A stretch of DNA of 55,443 nt from Bacteroidales bacterium (GCA_017429685.1 JAFROL010000049.1:1-55443); one strand, 5' to 3'; counted from the stretch's first letter, positions 1-12,084 are shown. A program made the numbers and translations. The notes: generated by a model not told the origin, from the sequence alone.

Positions 1-4
1 AATG

Positions 5-117
5 AAAAAATAGTTGTAACTTTGCACTCGTAAATCGAATGTCAAAACACGGTTGTCTGGCAGATTAACGGGTTCTGTCTGTTTGGATGACCAAAAAGTG
101 AATAAATAGAACCCACC
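5..117 (+). repeat. 113-bp promoter-bearing repeat, copy 1
   Basis: This stretch is the reverse complement of 34194-34306 over about 113 bp with only a few mismatches and no gaps that I can see. It contains a Bacteroides-type -7 box, TAACTTTG, at 17-24, and a 7-bp pair GGGTTCT (70-76) / AGAACCC (108-114) that could close a long hairpin. The second copy supplies the promoter and leader of the gene ending at 32991. Here the promoter points into the 3' end of the metallo-beta-lactamase gene, so it has no obvious downstream gene. Confidence 0.8.
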
Positions 118-128
118 ACTATTCACTA

Positions 129-1070
129 TTAAGCTTTATTGAATCGTTCTTTTGGCTGTTTGCAGCGCGGGCACTTCCAGTCGTCGGGCAGGTCTTCGAA
201 GGCGACGCCGTCGTGTTCGGCGGGGTCGTAGACGTAGCCGCAAATGCTGCAGACGTATTTTCCGGAGGCCTTCATCTTCGAGAAATCCACCTCGGCAAGA
301 ATGGTGGGTACAGGATTGTCGAGGTCCATAACGCGTTTGGCCTCAAGGTTTTCGTAGCCTTGTGGCGTATGTGTGCCGCAATAAACGGTGGGGTGGTTGC
401 GGACAAACTCGCGGATGCGGTTCTGGGTCTCGCGAGTGGCGGGCAGGTCGTCGTAGACCACCGACAGCTTGTCCTCGTAAAGGGCCTCGTCGACATAGGT
501 GATGTCGCCGTGGAACATATAGAAAAGTCCTTCGTCTTCAGCGACAATGATGCTGTTGCCACGGGTGTGGCCTTTGGCCTTGATGAAATGGACTCCAGGG
601 ACAATGGTCTGGCTTTCGGGGAAATTGTAGTAGTGACCGTCGGTGAAATGGACGGGAATGATGTTGTCTATGCCTTGTAGTTCGTCGGCGCCGAGTTCGT
701 CGGCATTGACGTAAATCTTGGCGTTGGGGAAAAGCTTGAGGCAGCCGCTGTGGTCGCTGTGGCGGTGTGTGAGAAGGATTCGGCTGACCTGTGTGGGCAG
801 ATAGCCGGCACGGTCGAGGGCTTCGATATAGGTGCAGATGTCTTTGCCGGTGAATGCCATCGAAGACTCGTCGGGCACCTCTTCGGGTGTGCCTGCCGGC
901 AGTCCGGTATCGACGAGTATGACCTCGTCGCCAGTGTCTATCAGGTAGTTCTGCAGGCTGCCGCGATAGCGAATGTTCTTGTCGAATTTGTCGGTGCCTT
1001 CTTCGCCGCCAAAGGCAAAAGGCTGGGAGTAGAAACCGTCTTTGCGGAATTTGATAGCTTTGAATTTCAT
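129..1070 (-). CDS. MBL-fold metallohydrolase with C-terminal rubredoxin domain
   Basis: The 313-residue protein has a metallo-beta-lactamase fold in residues about 35-240, with the metal motif THRHSDH (His102, His104, Asp106, His107), a later GHTRGN histidine, HGD and GTHTP. Residues 272-310 form a rubredoxin domain with two CxxC pairs, Cys274/Cys277 and Cys300/Cys303, which bind one iron. The family suggests a cytosolic hydrolase or oxidoreductase that takes electrons at the rubredoxin; a role in oxygen or peroxide detoxification is inference. Unlike classic flavodiiron proteins there is no flavodoxin domain. It follows uvrA by 4 bp on the same strand, so it is probably co-transcribed. The substrate cannot be told from sequence. 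Confidence 0.85.
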   Translation of the reverse strand: MKFKAIKFRKDGFYSQPFAFGGEEGTDKFDKNIRYRGSLQNYLIDTGDEVILVDTGLPAGTPEEVPDESSMAFTGKDICTYIEALDRAGYLPTQVSRILLTHRHSDHSGCLKLFPNAKIYVNADELGADELQGIDNIIPVHFTDGHYYNFPESQTIVPGVHFIKAKGHTRGNSIIVAEDEGLFYMFHGDITYVDEALYEDKLSVVYDDLPATRETQNRIREFVRNHPTVYCGTHTPQGYENLEAKRVMDLDNPVPTILAEVDFSKMKASGKYVCSICGYVYDPAEHDGVAFEDLPDDWKCPRCKQPKERFNKA

Positions 1071-1074
1071 TTGT

Positions 1075-3912
<2,838 letters not shown>

Positions 3913-3934
3913 TTCACGATTCACTAATCACGGT

Positions 3935-4918
3935 TCACATTTTGGTTATGAATTCTGTCCCCTTGTCGCGGTCGGTACGGATGGCGCTGAGCTTTGTGCC
4001 ATTGGTGACTGGCAATTTGACGGTATAGCTTTTGCCGCCCTTGTTGGTCAACTTGTCGGTTGTCAGCCAGGGGTTCAGCTCACGCAGCATCTTGTATGTG
4101 GTGCCGTTCTTTTTGGCAAAATCGTACAGGTCGACGTTCTGTCCGCTCAGCGTTGCCGTGCGTGTCGGCAGGGTGGGGTAGAGGTCCGACGGGCGCAGGA
4201 AGAAGCCGTACTGCTGCGGATGCTGCATTATCTGCTTGACGGCCAGGATGCGGTAGACGTAGCGCGTGGTCTCGTTGTTAAGGCGCGTGTCGTAGTATGC
4301 GTCGATGCTCTGGCGCTCCATATTGCGCTGCAGGCCGTTCTCGCCGCAGTTGTAAGCCGCTGCTGCCGCCGTCCAGCTGCCGAATCTGTTGTACAGCGAC
4401 TTCAGGTATTTGCAGGCGGCTTCGGTGGCGGCTTCGACGTTGTTGCGCATATCGATTTCGTCGCTGACTTCGAGGCCGTATTTCTGCCCTGTCGCTTTCA
4501 TAAACTGCCAGAAACCCTGCGCTTTGGCAGGCGACGTGGCGTTGGTCAGGCCGCTTTCGATGACGCACAGGTATTTGAAGTCGGCGGGGATGCCGTTGCG
4601 TTTCAGAATGGGTTCAATGACAGGGAAATAACGGTGGGCGCGTTTGAAATAGAGCATCGTGCTGGTGTGGCCGAACGTGTTGACAATCATTTCACGGTCC
4701 AGGCCTTCTCGGACGTAGTAGACATCCAGCGGTACCGCCTCGCCGGCAAAGGTCATCGAGTCGGGCAGCGTAGGCGAATAAATGCGCGGGTTGGCGTTAA
4801 TGCGCTGTGAATCGGCAATGTTGGTTTCGGCGCGGTCCTTGTCGACGGCACATACGAAAACCAGCAGCGATATTGAAACCACCGAAAGAATCAGTGCCAG
4901 TGTGCTCTTATTTCTCAT
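3935..4918 (-). CDS. membrane-bound lytic murein transglycosylase, SLT domain
   Basis: The 327-residue protein starts with an N-terminal hydrophobic segment (residues about 8-25) that exports or anchors it in the cell envelope. The SLT/lysozyme-like domain follows: the catalytic glutamate is in CVIESGL, with the family signatures AKAQGFWQFM and AAAAYNCGENGL. The last 80 residues, with FAKKNGTTYKMLRELNP and a terminal KLP, look like a degenerate LysM peptidoglycan-binding unit. It should cleave the MurNAc-GlcNAc bond to give 1,6-anhydro ends during wall turnover, as MltD-like enzymes do. It has its own likely promoter near 5009-5040. The next gene downstream is uvrA, 22 bp on. Confidence 0.9.
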   Translation of the reverse strand: MRNKSTLALILSVVSISLLVFVCAVDKDRAETNIADSQRINANPRIYSPTLPDSMTFAGEAVPLDVYYVREGLDREMIVNTFGHTSTMLYFKRAHRYFPVIEPILKRNGIPADFKYLCVIESGLTNATSPAKAQGFWQFMKATGQKYGLEVSDEIDMRNNVEAATEAACKYLKSLYNRFGSWTAAAAAYNCGENGLQRNMERQSIDAYYDTRLNNETTRYVYRILAVKQIMQHPQQYGFFLRPSDLYPTLPTRTATLSGQNVDLYDFAKKNGTTYKMLRELNPWLTTDKLTNKGGKSYTVKLPVTNGTKLSAIRTDRDKGTEFITKM

Positions 4919-4944
4919 TTTTATGTCGGTTTAAAATATGTTCT

Positions 4945-4989
4945 TTTGCCTCTTTTAATATTGAATAACAATATATTAATAGAGGCAAA
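4945..4989. other. imperfect inverted repeat upstream of the transglycosylase gene
   Basis: The arms TTTGCCTCTTTTAATATTG and its near complement ending AGAGGCAAA form a roughly 19-bp AT-rich stem with a 5-nt loop. It lies between the coaBC 3' end and the transglycosylase start, inside the presumed leader of the latter. It could end read-through from coaBC or act in the leader; the sequence does not decide. Confidence 0.45.
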
Positions 4990-5008
4990 GCCATAATGTA
5001 TACGCATA

Positions 5009-5040
5009 CAAAAATAAGATTTATTTTTGTATTACGCAAG
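5009..5040 (-). promoter_or_regulatory. Bacteroides-type promoter for the transglycosylase gene
   Basis: On the minus strand a CTTG (5037-5040) stands 20 bp before TATTTTTG (5009-5016), close to the TTTG-N19-TAnnTTTG consensus. A second TTATTTTTG on the opposite strand makes this a palindrome, so direction is less certain. The start codon is about 90 nt downstream. Confidence 0.5.
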
Positions 5041-5119
5041 GCCGAAACAATATTTTACCGAACAAATGCTATTTTGCCCTGACTGTGCGGTCCTAAAAAA
5101 GCAAAATCTTATATGATTT

Positions 5120-6349
5120 TCAACTGTTTTCCGATGAACGGACAAGCGCTGCCAGTTTGTCGGCGATGTCGCTGGCTACGGCCTGTTTGCTTTTCAGCGT
5201 GCCGGCGTCGACGCCTCCGTTGCGGTCAATGATGGTCACCTTGTTGGTGTCGTGGCCAAAACCGGCACCTTTGTCCTGCAGCGAGTTGAGGACGATGAAG
5301 TCGAGGTTCTTCTTTTCCAGTTTCTTGTGCGCGTTGTCCAGCTCGTTGTCGGTCTCGAGGGCGAAGCCGATCAGCAGCTGCCCGTCACGCTTCATCTGTC
5401 CCAGCGTGGCCAGGATGTCGGGGTTCTGCACCAGATGCAGCGTCATATCGTCCTGGTCGCTCTGTTTCTTTATCTTGTGGTCGGCCTGATGTTCGGGTCG
5501 AAAATCGGCCACGGCGGCGCTGAGTATGGCGGCCTGGCACGACGGAAACAGCTTGGTTGCAGCGTCGTACATCTCGCGGGCCGATTCGACATCGATGCGC
5601 TCGATGCCGGGATGGCGGGCCTTAAGGTGCGTGGGGCCGGCAACGAGGTGTACCCTCCATCCGCGCGAGGCCAGTTCCTCGGCCAGGGCGAAGCCCATCT
5701 TGCCGGACGAATAATTGCCTATAAAACGCACAGCGTCAATCTTTTCATATGTAGGACCGGCGGTGATGAGCACCTGCTTGCCGGCCCCCTCCTTGGAGGC
5801 TGTAAGGTGCTGGCACATAATCTCCACAATGCGTTCCGGCTCTTCCATACGGCCGTTGCCCGTGGCGCCGCAGGCCAGCTCGCCGCTGGCGCTTTCAATA
5901 ATCTCGACACCGTTGGAGCGCAGATAGTCGATGTTGCGTTGAACGGCATAGTTCTCAAGCATTTCGGTGTTCATCGCGGGTGCGACGAAGAGCGGCTTGC
6001 GGAAGGCCAGCAGCAGCGTCGACAGCGCATCGTCGGCGATGCCCGAAGCCATCTTGCCGATGATGTTGGCCGTGGCGGGAGCCACAATCATTGCATCGCC
6101 CCAGTCTTTCAGCGAGATATGCTCGGTCGAGTGGGGGTTGCTGCGGTCGAAAAGCTCCTTGTAGACGCGGTGGCCCGACACCGTTTCGAGCGTCAGCTCG
6201 GTGACGAACTGCAGCGCGTGGTCGGTGACGGCACAGGTCACCTCGGCACCGGCCTTGACCAGCAGGCGCACCAGCAGCGGGGCTTTGTAGGCCGCTATGC
6301 CGCCGGTGACGCCGACAATGATGCGTTTGCCGCTCAGAACATTAGCCAT
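5120..6349 (-). CDS. coaBC: phosphopantothenoylcysteine decarboxylase / phosphopantothenate-cysteine ligase
   Basis: This bifunctional enzyme makes 4'-phosphopantetheine for coenzyme A: CoaB joins cysteine to 4'-phosphopantothenate using CTP, and CoaC, a flavoprotein, decarboxylates the product. The 409-residue length fits. CoaC covers residues about 1-180, with the FMN-site start GVTGGIAAYK, the APAMNTEM motif and the Cys-containing GELACGATGNGRM segment. CoaB covers residues about 190-400, with ITAGPTYEKIDAVRFI, NYSSGKMG and SAAVADFRP. The order bamD - rpoZ - coaBC is usual in Bacteroidales, so these are probably one operon; DUF4835 and recN, often found next, are absent here. Confidence 0.97.
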   Translation of the reverse strand: MANVLSGKRIIVGVTGGIAAYKAPLLVRLLVKAGAEVTCAVTDHALQFVTELTLETVSGHRVYKELFDRSNPHSTEHISLKDWGDAMIVAPATANIIGKMASGIADDALSTLLLAFRKPLFVAPAMNTEMLENYAVQRNIDYLRSNGVEIIESASGELACGATGNGRMEEPERIVEIMCQHLTASKEGAGKQVLITAGPTYEKIDAVRFIGNYSSGKMGFALAEELASRGWRVHLVAGPTHLKARHPGIERIDVESAREMYDAATKLFPSCQAAILSAAVADFRPEHQADHKIKKQSDQDDMTLHLVQNPDILATLGQMKRDGQLLIGFALETDNELDNAHKKLEKKNLDFIVLNSLQDKGAGFGHDTNKVTIIDRNGGVDAGTLKSKQAVASDIADKLAALVRSSENS

Positions 6350-6391
6350 AATGCGTTGTCTTTTGCTGTTTTTATTGACGGGGGTCGGACG

Positions 6392-6787
6392 TCAGTCCTT
6401 TTTTTGCTCCACGGCACCTTCGGCGATGGCTTCATTTTCCATAGCCTCAAGGCGTTGCATATTCTTGTCCTCCTTGGCGGGGTTGCGGAAATAGAGCTCG
6501 CCGTCCAGGTATTCCTGCGTGGCCTTCAGCGTGGGCTTGGGCATCATCTCGTAGTGACGCACCACCTCGATCTGCTCGCGGTTTTCGTATATCTCGTCCA
6601 TCGTGTCGATTCCCGAGGCGAACTCTTCGATTTTCTTGTGAAGCTCCTTCTTCATTTCGGTGGCAATCTGGTTCGCGCGCTTCGACAGTATTGCTACGGT
6701 TTCGTAGATATTGCCTGTGCCTTCGCTGAACATTGCGGTGTCGCGGGTGATGGTTGTGTTGACGGGACGTTTTTTCTTTTCTTCCAT
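6392..6787 (-). CDS. rpoZ: RNA polymerase omega subunit, Bacteroidota type
   Basis: The 131-residue product matches the Bacteroidota omega family: an N-terminal stretch with TTITRDTAMFSEGTGNIYE, then the omega core ILSKRANQIATEMKKELHKKIEEF, in which the RANQI segment is the conserved beta-prime clamp. The charged C-terminal tail is longer than in proteobacterial omega and is usual for this phylum. Omega helps fold and hold the beta-prime subunit. It starts 15 bp after bamD ends and is followed 42 bp on by coaBC, the order normally seen in Bacteroidales. The identification rests on family pattern and context. Confidence 0.85.
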   Translation of the reverse strand: MEEKKKRPVNTTITRDTAMFSEGTGNIYETVAILSKRANQIATEMKKELHKKIEEFASGIDTMDEIYENREQIEVVRHYEMMPKPTLKATQEYLDGELYFRNPAKEDKNMQRLEAMENEAIAEGAVEQKKD

Positions 6788-6802
6788 TGTATGTTGTTGG
6801 TT

Positions 6803-7630
6803 TTAATTATTTTGCAATTTGGTTTCGGAGTTTTCGATTCGTGCCAGTTCTGCTTTGCATTTGGTATAGATGTCCTGGCATTCGGCAAGATGCTTTGAAT
6901 TTGAGAACGTTACGGCAAACTTGTCGAAGTTGCTTACAACCTGCTGAAGACGCTCTTTCATCTTGTCTTCGCGGCTGTTGATGGCATACACATATCCGGC
7001 TTTGACGATGTAGTACATCGCTTCTTCGCGGTGAGGCGAGTCGGGATAGTTGTTCAGAAACTGGTTCAGCGCCACGACGGCGGCGCGGTACGACTCGGTG
7101 TTGTAGTACCCTATGGCGATTTCATAGTCCTTCTGCATCAGTTTGTTGCGTAGCTCGTCAAGGTAGCTGTTCACTTCTGGGATATGGATGCTTTGCGGGT
7201 AGCGGTCGGCAAACTGTTCCAGTTCGGTGATGGCGTCCTTTGTAATGCTTTGGTCAAGTGTGTGCGACGGCGACTCCATATATTTGCAGTATGCCGACAG
7301 GAAAGCGGCCTCTTCGGTGTTCTTGCTGTAGGGGTAGCGCTTGGTGAAAACCTTGAACTGGTACGAAGCGTTGTAGTAATATCCTGATTTCAAGAGGCTT
7401 TGTCCATAATACCAGGCTATGTCCTCGGCGTGTTCGTTTCCGCGGTAGTAGAGGGTGAGATTTTCGAACAGCTGGCGGGCCTTTGTAATGCTTCCTTCGT
7501 TATAGTAGCGCAGAGCTGCATCGTATTTTGCATCATAATCGGTGCTTTTGAGCATTTTGTCATAGCCCTTGCATCCGCACAAAGTGCTGATAGTAAGTAG
7601 TATTATTGCTATTGTGGTAAGTCTTTTCAT
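6803..7630 (-). CDS. bamD: outer membrane assembly lipoprotein BamD
   Basis: BamD is the essential TPR lipoprotein of the BAM complex, which folds beta-barrel proteins into the outer membrane. The 275-residue protein starts MKRLTTIAIILLTISTLCGC, a lipoprotein signal with cleavage before Cys20. TPR-like helices follow, with the typical RYYNEGSITKARQLFENL, DIAWYYGQSLLKSGYY and FLNNYPDSPHREEAMYYI segments. The ATG at 7630 is chosen over an upstream non-ATG start because it begins the signal peptide. A -7 box ends only 6 nt before this ATG. It heads the bamD - rpoZ - coaBC group. Confidence 0.93.
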   Translation of the reverse strand: MKRLTTIAIILLTISTLCGCKGYDKMLKSTDYDAKYDAALRYYNEGSITKARQLFENLTLYYRGNEHAEDIAWYYGQSLLKSGYYYNASYQFKVFTKRYPYSKNTEEAAFLSAYCKYMESPSHTLDQSITKDAITELEQFADRYPQSIHIPEVNSYLDELRNKLMQKDYEIAIGYYNTESYRAAVVALNQFLNNYPDSPHREEAMYYIVKAGYVYAINSREDKMKERLQQVVSNFDKFAVTFSNSKHLAECQDIYTKCKAELARIENSETKLQNN

Positions 7631-7636
7631 AGGGTG

Positions 7637-7644
7637 CAAATTTA
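7637..7644 (-). promoter_or_regulatory. -7 promoter box of bamD, nearly leaderless
   Basis: TAAATTTG on the minus strand fits TAnnTTTG. Only six bases, CACCCT, lie between it and the bamD ATG, so transcription would start at or within a few bases of the start codon. No good -33 TTTG is visible at the expected spacing. Confidence 0.5.
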
Positions 7645-8214
7645 CGAACATTTTTTTATAATCTGCGTCTTTTTTAAAATAAGTTTTTCATTAACGTCTT
7701 GGAACCTCTTTTTATTGTGTTTTGCACAATAATTTTATTGCTGTCGGTTCGCCTGTCGATTCTGGCGACGAGAATGGCGTTTTTTGTGACGCTTTGTCGG
7801 CACATTTTTGTGGTCGGAAAATCCACTCGTAAAATGTCTCTTTTTGCGTTCTTTTTTGAGATATTCGAAATGTTAAAATCTTTAATAATTTAACATTTGA
7901 ATTTTAACAAATGCAATGCATTGATTTTCAGTATTGCTTTTGATTGGTTCGGTGGAAACTGCTTGTTTTTGGAATGTGTTTTGGCCTCATAAAAGTTTGA
8001 ACTAAAACCTTTTAAAGTTTACTTTTCCGAACTTTGGTAAGACTTTGATAAGAGTTTGAGTGAACTTTGGTAGGAATTTGGTCCCTGTAAAACAGCCATT
8101 TGTTGTTTCTATTTTTGGCCTCTTTTTTGCTTTGAAATGTTAAATTTTAAGTTAATGAATGTTAATTTTCTGATGTTCGTTTCACATTTTTTTCTTCAAT
8201 TTTCGGGACGGATT

Positions 8215-8315
8215 TTTGCCTTTTTTTGTTGCTTTTTTTGTTGCTTTTTTTGTTGCTTTTTTTGCCGTTTTTTTGCCGTTTTTTTGCTGTTTTTTTTGTT
8301 TTTTTCGTTTTTTTT
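8215..8315. repeat. T-rich tandem repeat, 11-12 bp unit
   Basis: Four GCTTTTTTTGTT-like units are followed by TTTTTTTGCCG units and then runs of 7-8 T with single G or C. It lies about 180 bp upstream of guaA. Such homopolymer runs can vary in length by slippage. Confidence 0.7.
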
Positions 8316-8460
8316 GTTGGATTTCCTAAATAAGGTTGAACAGGGATAGTTTTCGGACGTTTTTGGGGTAAAGGTTCATTTTTTGTAGGAATCGCCTCGG
8401 GTTTGAATTGCCTATTTCGCGTGTTTGAAAAAAAAACTGCGAAATATAAAAAAATATTTG

Positions 8461-8468
8461 TATTTTTG
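8461..8468 (+). promoter_or_regulatory. -7 promoter box of guaA
   Basis: TATTTTTG fits TAnnTTTG and ends 22 nt before the guaA ATG. The -33 position holds no clear TTTG, so support is moderate. Confidence 0.45.
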
Positions 8469-8490
8469 TACATTAATTTAAAAAATAAAT

Positions 8491-10017
8491 ATGGACACAA
8501 TTATCGTCTTAGACTTTGGTTCTCAATACACTCAACTGATAGCACGCAAGGTGCGCGAGTTGAATATTTACTGTGAAATCCATCCTTACAACAAGATTCC
8601 AGCCCTCGGCAGCGACGTCAAGGGCGTTATTTTTTCGGGCAGTCCCTATTCGTGCAACGCCGCCGATGCACCGGTGCCTGATATGAGCAACATCAAGGGC
8701 CGTCTGCCGCTGCTGGCAGTGTGCTATGGCGCTCAGTATTTGGCCAAATGGGGTGGCGGAAGCGTGCAGCAGTCGAAAATACGCGAATATGGCCGCGCCA
8801 ACCTGCAGTGGATCGACACGGAATCGCCGCTGATGAAGGGCATTCCGCTGGGTTCGCAGGTGTGGATGAGCCACGGCGATACCATCGAGCGTGTGCCGGA
8901 AGGCTACCGTTGCATTTGCTCGACGGATAATGTGAAATATGCTGGCTATCAGATTGAAGGCGAACAGACTTACGCCATCCAGTTCCATCCCGAGGTGCAT
9001 CATTCGGTCGACGGACTGACGCTACTGCGCAATTTTGTGGTCGATATCTGCGGATGCGACCAGAGCTGGACGCCGGAGTCGTTCATCGATATGACCGTCA
9101 AACAAATACGTGAGCAGGTGGGCGACGATAAGGTTATTCTCGGCCTTTCGGGCGGAGTCGATTCGTCGGTGGCCGCTGTGCTGCTGAACAAGGCTATCGG
9201 CCACAATCTGCATTGCATTTTTGTCGACAACGGTCTGCTGCGCAAAAACGAGTTCGAGAGTGTGCTGGAGTCGTATAAAGATATGGGTCTCAACGTGAAA
9301 GGCGTCGACGCCAAGGCTCGTTTCTATTCGGTTTTGGCCGGCGTGACCGACCCCGAGAAGAAACGCAAGGCGATAGGCAAGACTTTCATCGATGTGTTTG
9401 ACGATGCGTCGAAGGAGGTCGTTGATGCCAAGTGGCTGGCACAGGGTACGATATACCCCGATGTTATCGAGTCGAGCTCGGTCAAGGGCCCGTCGCAGAC
9501 CATCAAGAGCCACCACAACGTGGGCGGATTGCCCGACTATATGAAGCTGAAGCTGGTCGAGCCGCTGCGCAGCCTGTTCAAGGATGAGGTGCGCCGCGTG
9601 GGTCGCCAGCTGGGCATCAAGCAGGAACTGATTGGCCGCCACCCCTTCCCGGGTCCGGGTCTGGCCATCCGCATTCTGAGCGACGTCACGCCCGAGAAGG
9701 TGCGCATACTGCAGGAAGTGGACGACATCTTCATCCGCGGCTTGCGCGACAACGACCTGTACGACAAGGTTTGGCAGGCCGGTGCGATGCTGCTGCCTGT
9801 GCAGTCGGTCGGCGTGATGGGCGACGAGCGTACTTATGAGAGCGTCGTTGCTCTGCGTGCCGTTGAGAGCGTTGACGGTATGACGGCCGACTGGTCGCAT
9901 CTGCCGTACGATTTTATGGCCAAGGTATCGAACGAAATCATCAATCGTGTGAAGGGTGTGAACCGCGTGGTTTACGACATCAGCTCGAAGCCGCCGGCAA
10001 CGATAGAATGGGAGTGA
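8491..10017 (+). CDS. guaA: GMP synthase (glutamine-hydrolysing)
   Basis: GuaA turns XMP into GMP using ATP and glutamine, the last step of guanine nucleotide synthesis. The 508-residue protein has an N-terminal class I glutamine amidotransferase domain (to about residue 190), with the oxyanion segment FSGSPYS, the nucleophile Cys in AVCYGAQ and the His-Glu pair in FHPEVHH. The ATP pyrophosphatase domain starts with the P-loop GLSGGVDSS. The C-terminal dimerisation domain ends in [11 protein letters not shown], as is usual. It stands alone at the head of a plus-strand run, about 860 bp from the divergent bamD operon. Confidence 0.98.
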   Translation: MDTIIVLDFGSQYTQLIARKVRELNIYCEIHPYNKIPALGSDVKGVIFSGSPYSCNAADAPVPDMSNIKGRLPLLAVCYGAQYLAKWGGGSVQQSKIREYGRANLQWIDTESPLMKGIPLGSQVWMSHGDTIERVPEGYRCICSTDNVKYAGYQIEGEQTYAIQFHPEVHHSVDGLTLLRNFVVDICGCDQSWTPESFIDMTVKQIREQVGDDKVILGLSGGVDSSVAAVLLNKAIGHNLHCIFVDNGLLRKNEFESVLESYKDMGLNVKGVDAKARFYSVLAGVTDPEKKRKAIGKTFIDVFDDASKEVVDAKWLAQGTIYPDVIESSSVKGPSQTIKSHHNVGGLPDYMKLKLVEPLRSLFKDEVRRVGRQLGIKQELIGRHPFPGPGLAIRILSDVTPEKVRILQEVDDIFIRGLRDNDLYDKVWQAGAMLLPVQSVGVMGDERTYESVVALRAVESVDGMTADWSHLPYDFMAKVSNEIINRVKGVNRVVYDISSKPPATIEWE

Positions 10018-10062
10018 TGTGTAATTGATAATTGATTTTATTGAACATTGAAAGGAAACAAA

Positions 10063-12084
10063 ATGCATCGTGTAACCGCTAAAAGACTGCTGTGCGTCTG
10101 CGCTTTTCTGATGTCTTTCTTCGTCGGGATAGCTTCGGCCCAGAGTACGAAGACTGTCGCGGTGAAGGTGTCTGACAAGACGCAGACTATCAACAATAAA
10201 GAGTATTATGTCCATATCGTCGAGCAAGGGCAGACGCTGTTCTCGATAGCCCGAGCCTATGGGTTGAAATACTATGATGCTGTAATCAAGACTGATATCC
10301 ACCTGATGAAGGTGGGCGATACGGTATGGCTGCCAAAAAACGACCAGAGCGTCGCGGCGGTAGTCGCTAATGCACAGGCCGTTACAGCGCCGGCCAATAT
10401 GGTGCATTACATCAAGATAGAACCAGGGCAGACACTCTATAGCCTTTCTCGCGAATATGGAGTAACTGTCGACCAGATAATAGAAGCTAACCCTGAACTC
10501 AAGACTGAGCAGCTCAAGGCTGGCCAGATGTTGAAAATACCGCCGAAGGGAGAGGTGAAAGCGGAAAGCGGAGAGCGGAAAGCGGAAAGCGTTGAGGCTC
10601 AACAGCAGGCTGAGCAGAAAGCCCGCGAGGAAAAGGCTCGTGCTGAGGCAGAGCAGAAGGCTCGTGCTGAGGCTGAACAAAAAGCTCGCGAGGAAAAGGC
10701 CCGTGCTGAGGCAGAGCAGAGGGCTCGAGCTGAGGCTGCCAAAAAGGAGGCAAAAGAATCTTCGTCGGTTGATGCTATAGCCCAGCCGATTATTTCTTTT
10801 GGCAACAGTGACAACATCGACGCGACAACAGCAACGATGCGTCGTCCGGTGGTCAATCCGTATCCGTTTGCCGAAGTGCCGATGGATTTTCCCAAGACTC
10901 AGGCGCCATACTATAATTTCTCTACGGTGTCGTCGTTCAACTATCAGGTGCGTGACCGTCAGGATAGCAAACGTCTGTTTGTCACTGTGATTATGCCGCT
11001 CAACCTCAGTAAACTGAACGAAATATCGACTTCGAAATTCGATATAGAACAACGTGGCAAGAAAGAATATAAAGTCTTTGAATTCATTCAGTTCTACGAA
11101 GGAATCCTTATGGCTTTGGACGAACTTCAGAGTCAGGGCATAGACATTGTCCTGAATGTCGTCGACCTGACGTCGGACAAGGACGAGGATGTTGTTGCTG
11201 CTTTCAATTCGCACAATGTGGCCAACTCCGACTTTGTTGTCGCCTTGTTGGTGAAAAAACCTTTTGCCAAACTGGCTGAACTGGCCAAACAGCATCAGGT
11301 TTTTGTCATCAATCCGTTCTCGTCGCGCGCCGAGGTGGTGAATGATAACCCATACGTTGTCAAGTGTATGCCTTCGGTCGAGGGCACCGTCAAGGGAATG
11401 CTTGACATTGTTGCCAAGAGTCATCGTGGCGGCAATCTCTATGTGTTGCATTCCAACAACAAAGGCAACTCGACCGACGAGAAGCTCTATTATGGCGAAC
11501 TGCAGAGGCAGCTTGGAGAGCGCAAGGATATCAAGTACACGTTTTTCGACTGGGGTGCAAATGCCAAGCTGGTTTCGACGCTGAAATCGACTGCGGACAA
11601 TGTGATAATCAGTATCTACGACCAGGACAAGAACAAGAACACGGTTTTTGCCACCACGCTGCTGAACCGCCTTTCGGCGCTGAACAAGAATGTGCCTGTG
11701 CTGATAACGACAAACAACTACTTTACGGAGTTTCCCAATGTGGACTTCGAGCAGTTGCAGCATCTCAATTATACGACTGTCACGATGGGCTATCTCGATT
11801 ATAACAACCAGAAACATAAAGATTTCATAGATACCTACAAGGACAAGTTCCGCACCGAGCCAAATACACTCTATGCCGGTGTTGCCCACGATATAATGCT
11901 GTATTTTTCGACAGCGCTATGGCGTCAAGGTGCCGAATTTTGGCGCAATCCGCAGAAATTCAGTGCTCCTTCCGGTATGCTGTTCCCGTTCAGCCTCAGG
12001 CAGTCGTCGCCGACAGGCGGCTATGAAAACCAGTTGCCCGATATCTACCAGATGAATAACTATAAACTTGTCCCTGTAAAATAA
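10063..12084 (+). CDS. secreted LysM protein with periplasmic-binding-like domain
   Basis: The 673-residue protein begins at the ATG at 10063, behind AAAGGAAAC; a TTG five codons earlier is less likely. A signal peptide (residues about 8-27, ending IASAQ) is followed by two LysM peptidoglycan-binding units, EQGQTLFSIARAYGL and EPGQTLYSLSREYGV, each closing with a LP or KIP strand. An Ala/Glu/Arg/Lys-rich, probably helical linker spans residues about 165-230. The rest resembles the type 1 periplasmic-binding fold. The role is unknown; it may tie an envelope sensor or scaffold to the wall. The linker starts with KAES units encoded by the same GAAAGCGGAAAGCG sequence that occurs between genes elsewhere in the window. 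lpxC follows 42 bp on. Confidence 0.85.
   Translation: MHRVTAKRLLCVCAFLMSFFVGIASAQSTKTVAVKVSDKTQTINNKEYYVHIVEQGQTLFSIARAYGLKYYDAVIKTDIHLMKVGDTVWLPKNDQSVAAVVANAQAVTAPANMVHYIKIEPGQTLYSLSREYGVTVDQIIEANPELKTEQLKAGQMLKIPPKGEVKAESGERKAESVEAQQQAEQKAREEKARAEAEQKARAEAEQKAREEKARAEAEQRARAEAAKKEAKESSSVDAIAQPIISFGNSDNIDATTATMRRPVVNPYPFAEVPMDFPKTQAPYYNFSTVSSFNYQVRDRQDSKRLFVTVIMPLNLSKLNEISTSKFDIEQRGKKEYKVFEFIQFYEGILMALDELQSQGIDIVLNVVDLTSDKDEDVVAAFNSHNVANSDFVVALLVKKPFAKLAELAKQHQVFVINPFSSRAEVVNDNPYVVKCMPSVEGTVKGMLDIVAKSHRGGNLYVLHSNNKGNSTDEKLYYGELQRQLGERKDIKYTFFDWGANAKLVSTLKSTADNVIISIYDQDKNKNTVFATTLLNRLSALNKNVPVLITTNNYFTEFPNVDFEQLQHLNYTTVTMGYLDYNNQKHKDFIDTYKDKFRTEPNTLYAGVAHDIMLYFSTALWRQGAEFWRNPQKFSAPSGMLFPFSLRQSSPTGGYENQLPDIYQMNNYKLVPVK
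10555..10592 (+). repeat. intergenic-type GAAAGCGG repeat inside a coding sequence
   Basis: Five units of GAAAGCG/GAGAGCG lie in frame and encode the start of the LysM protein linker (KAESGERKAES). The same unit occurs at 40330-40360, 52430-52455 and, reversed, at 26330-26350, all outside genes. Confidence 0.75.

Larger units (their letters stand above)
7645..8490. other. long AT-rich intergenic region with T-rich tandem repeat
   Basis: About 850 bp without a credible gene. Around 8035-8085 the phrase GAACTTTGGTA occurs twice with decayed copies between. From about 8215 to 8310 lies a tandem array of a 12-bp unit GCTTTTTTTGTT that decays into TTTTTTTGCCG units. The array opens a lysine-rich frame on the minus strand, judged spurious. 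TATTTTTG at 8461-8468 is a likely -7 box for guaA. Nothing else could be assigned. Confidence 0.7.

Noticed and set aside
8162-8500. Lysine-rich minus-strand frame
   Set aside because: It is a translation of the poly-T array and overlaps the guaA start.
9022-11889. Very long minus-strand frame (955 codons) opposite guaA and the LysM gene
   Set aside because: It crosses two well-supported genes and their gap and has no domain I can recognise; it arises from biased codon use on the other strand.
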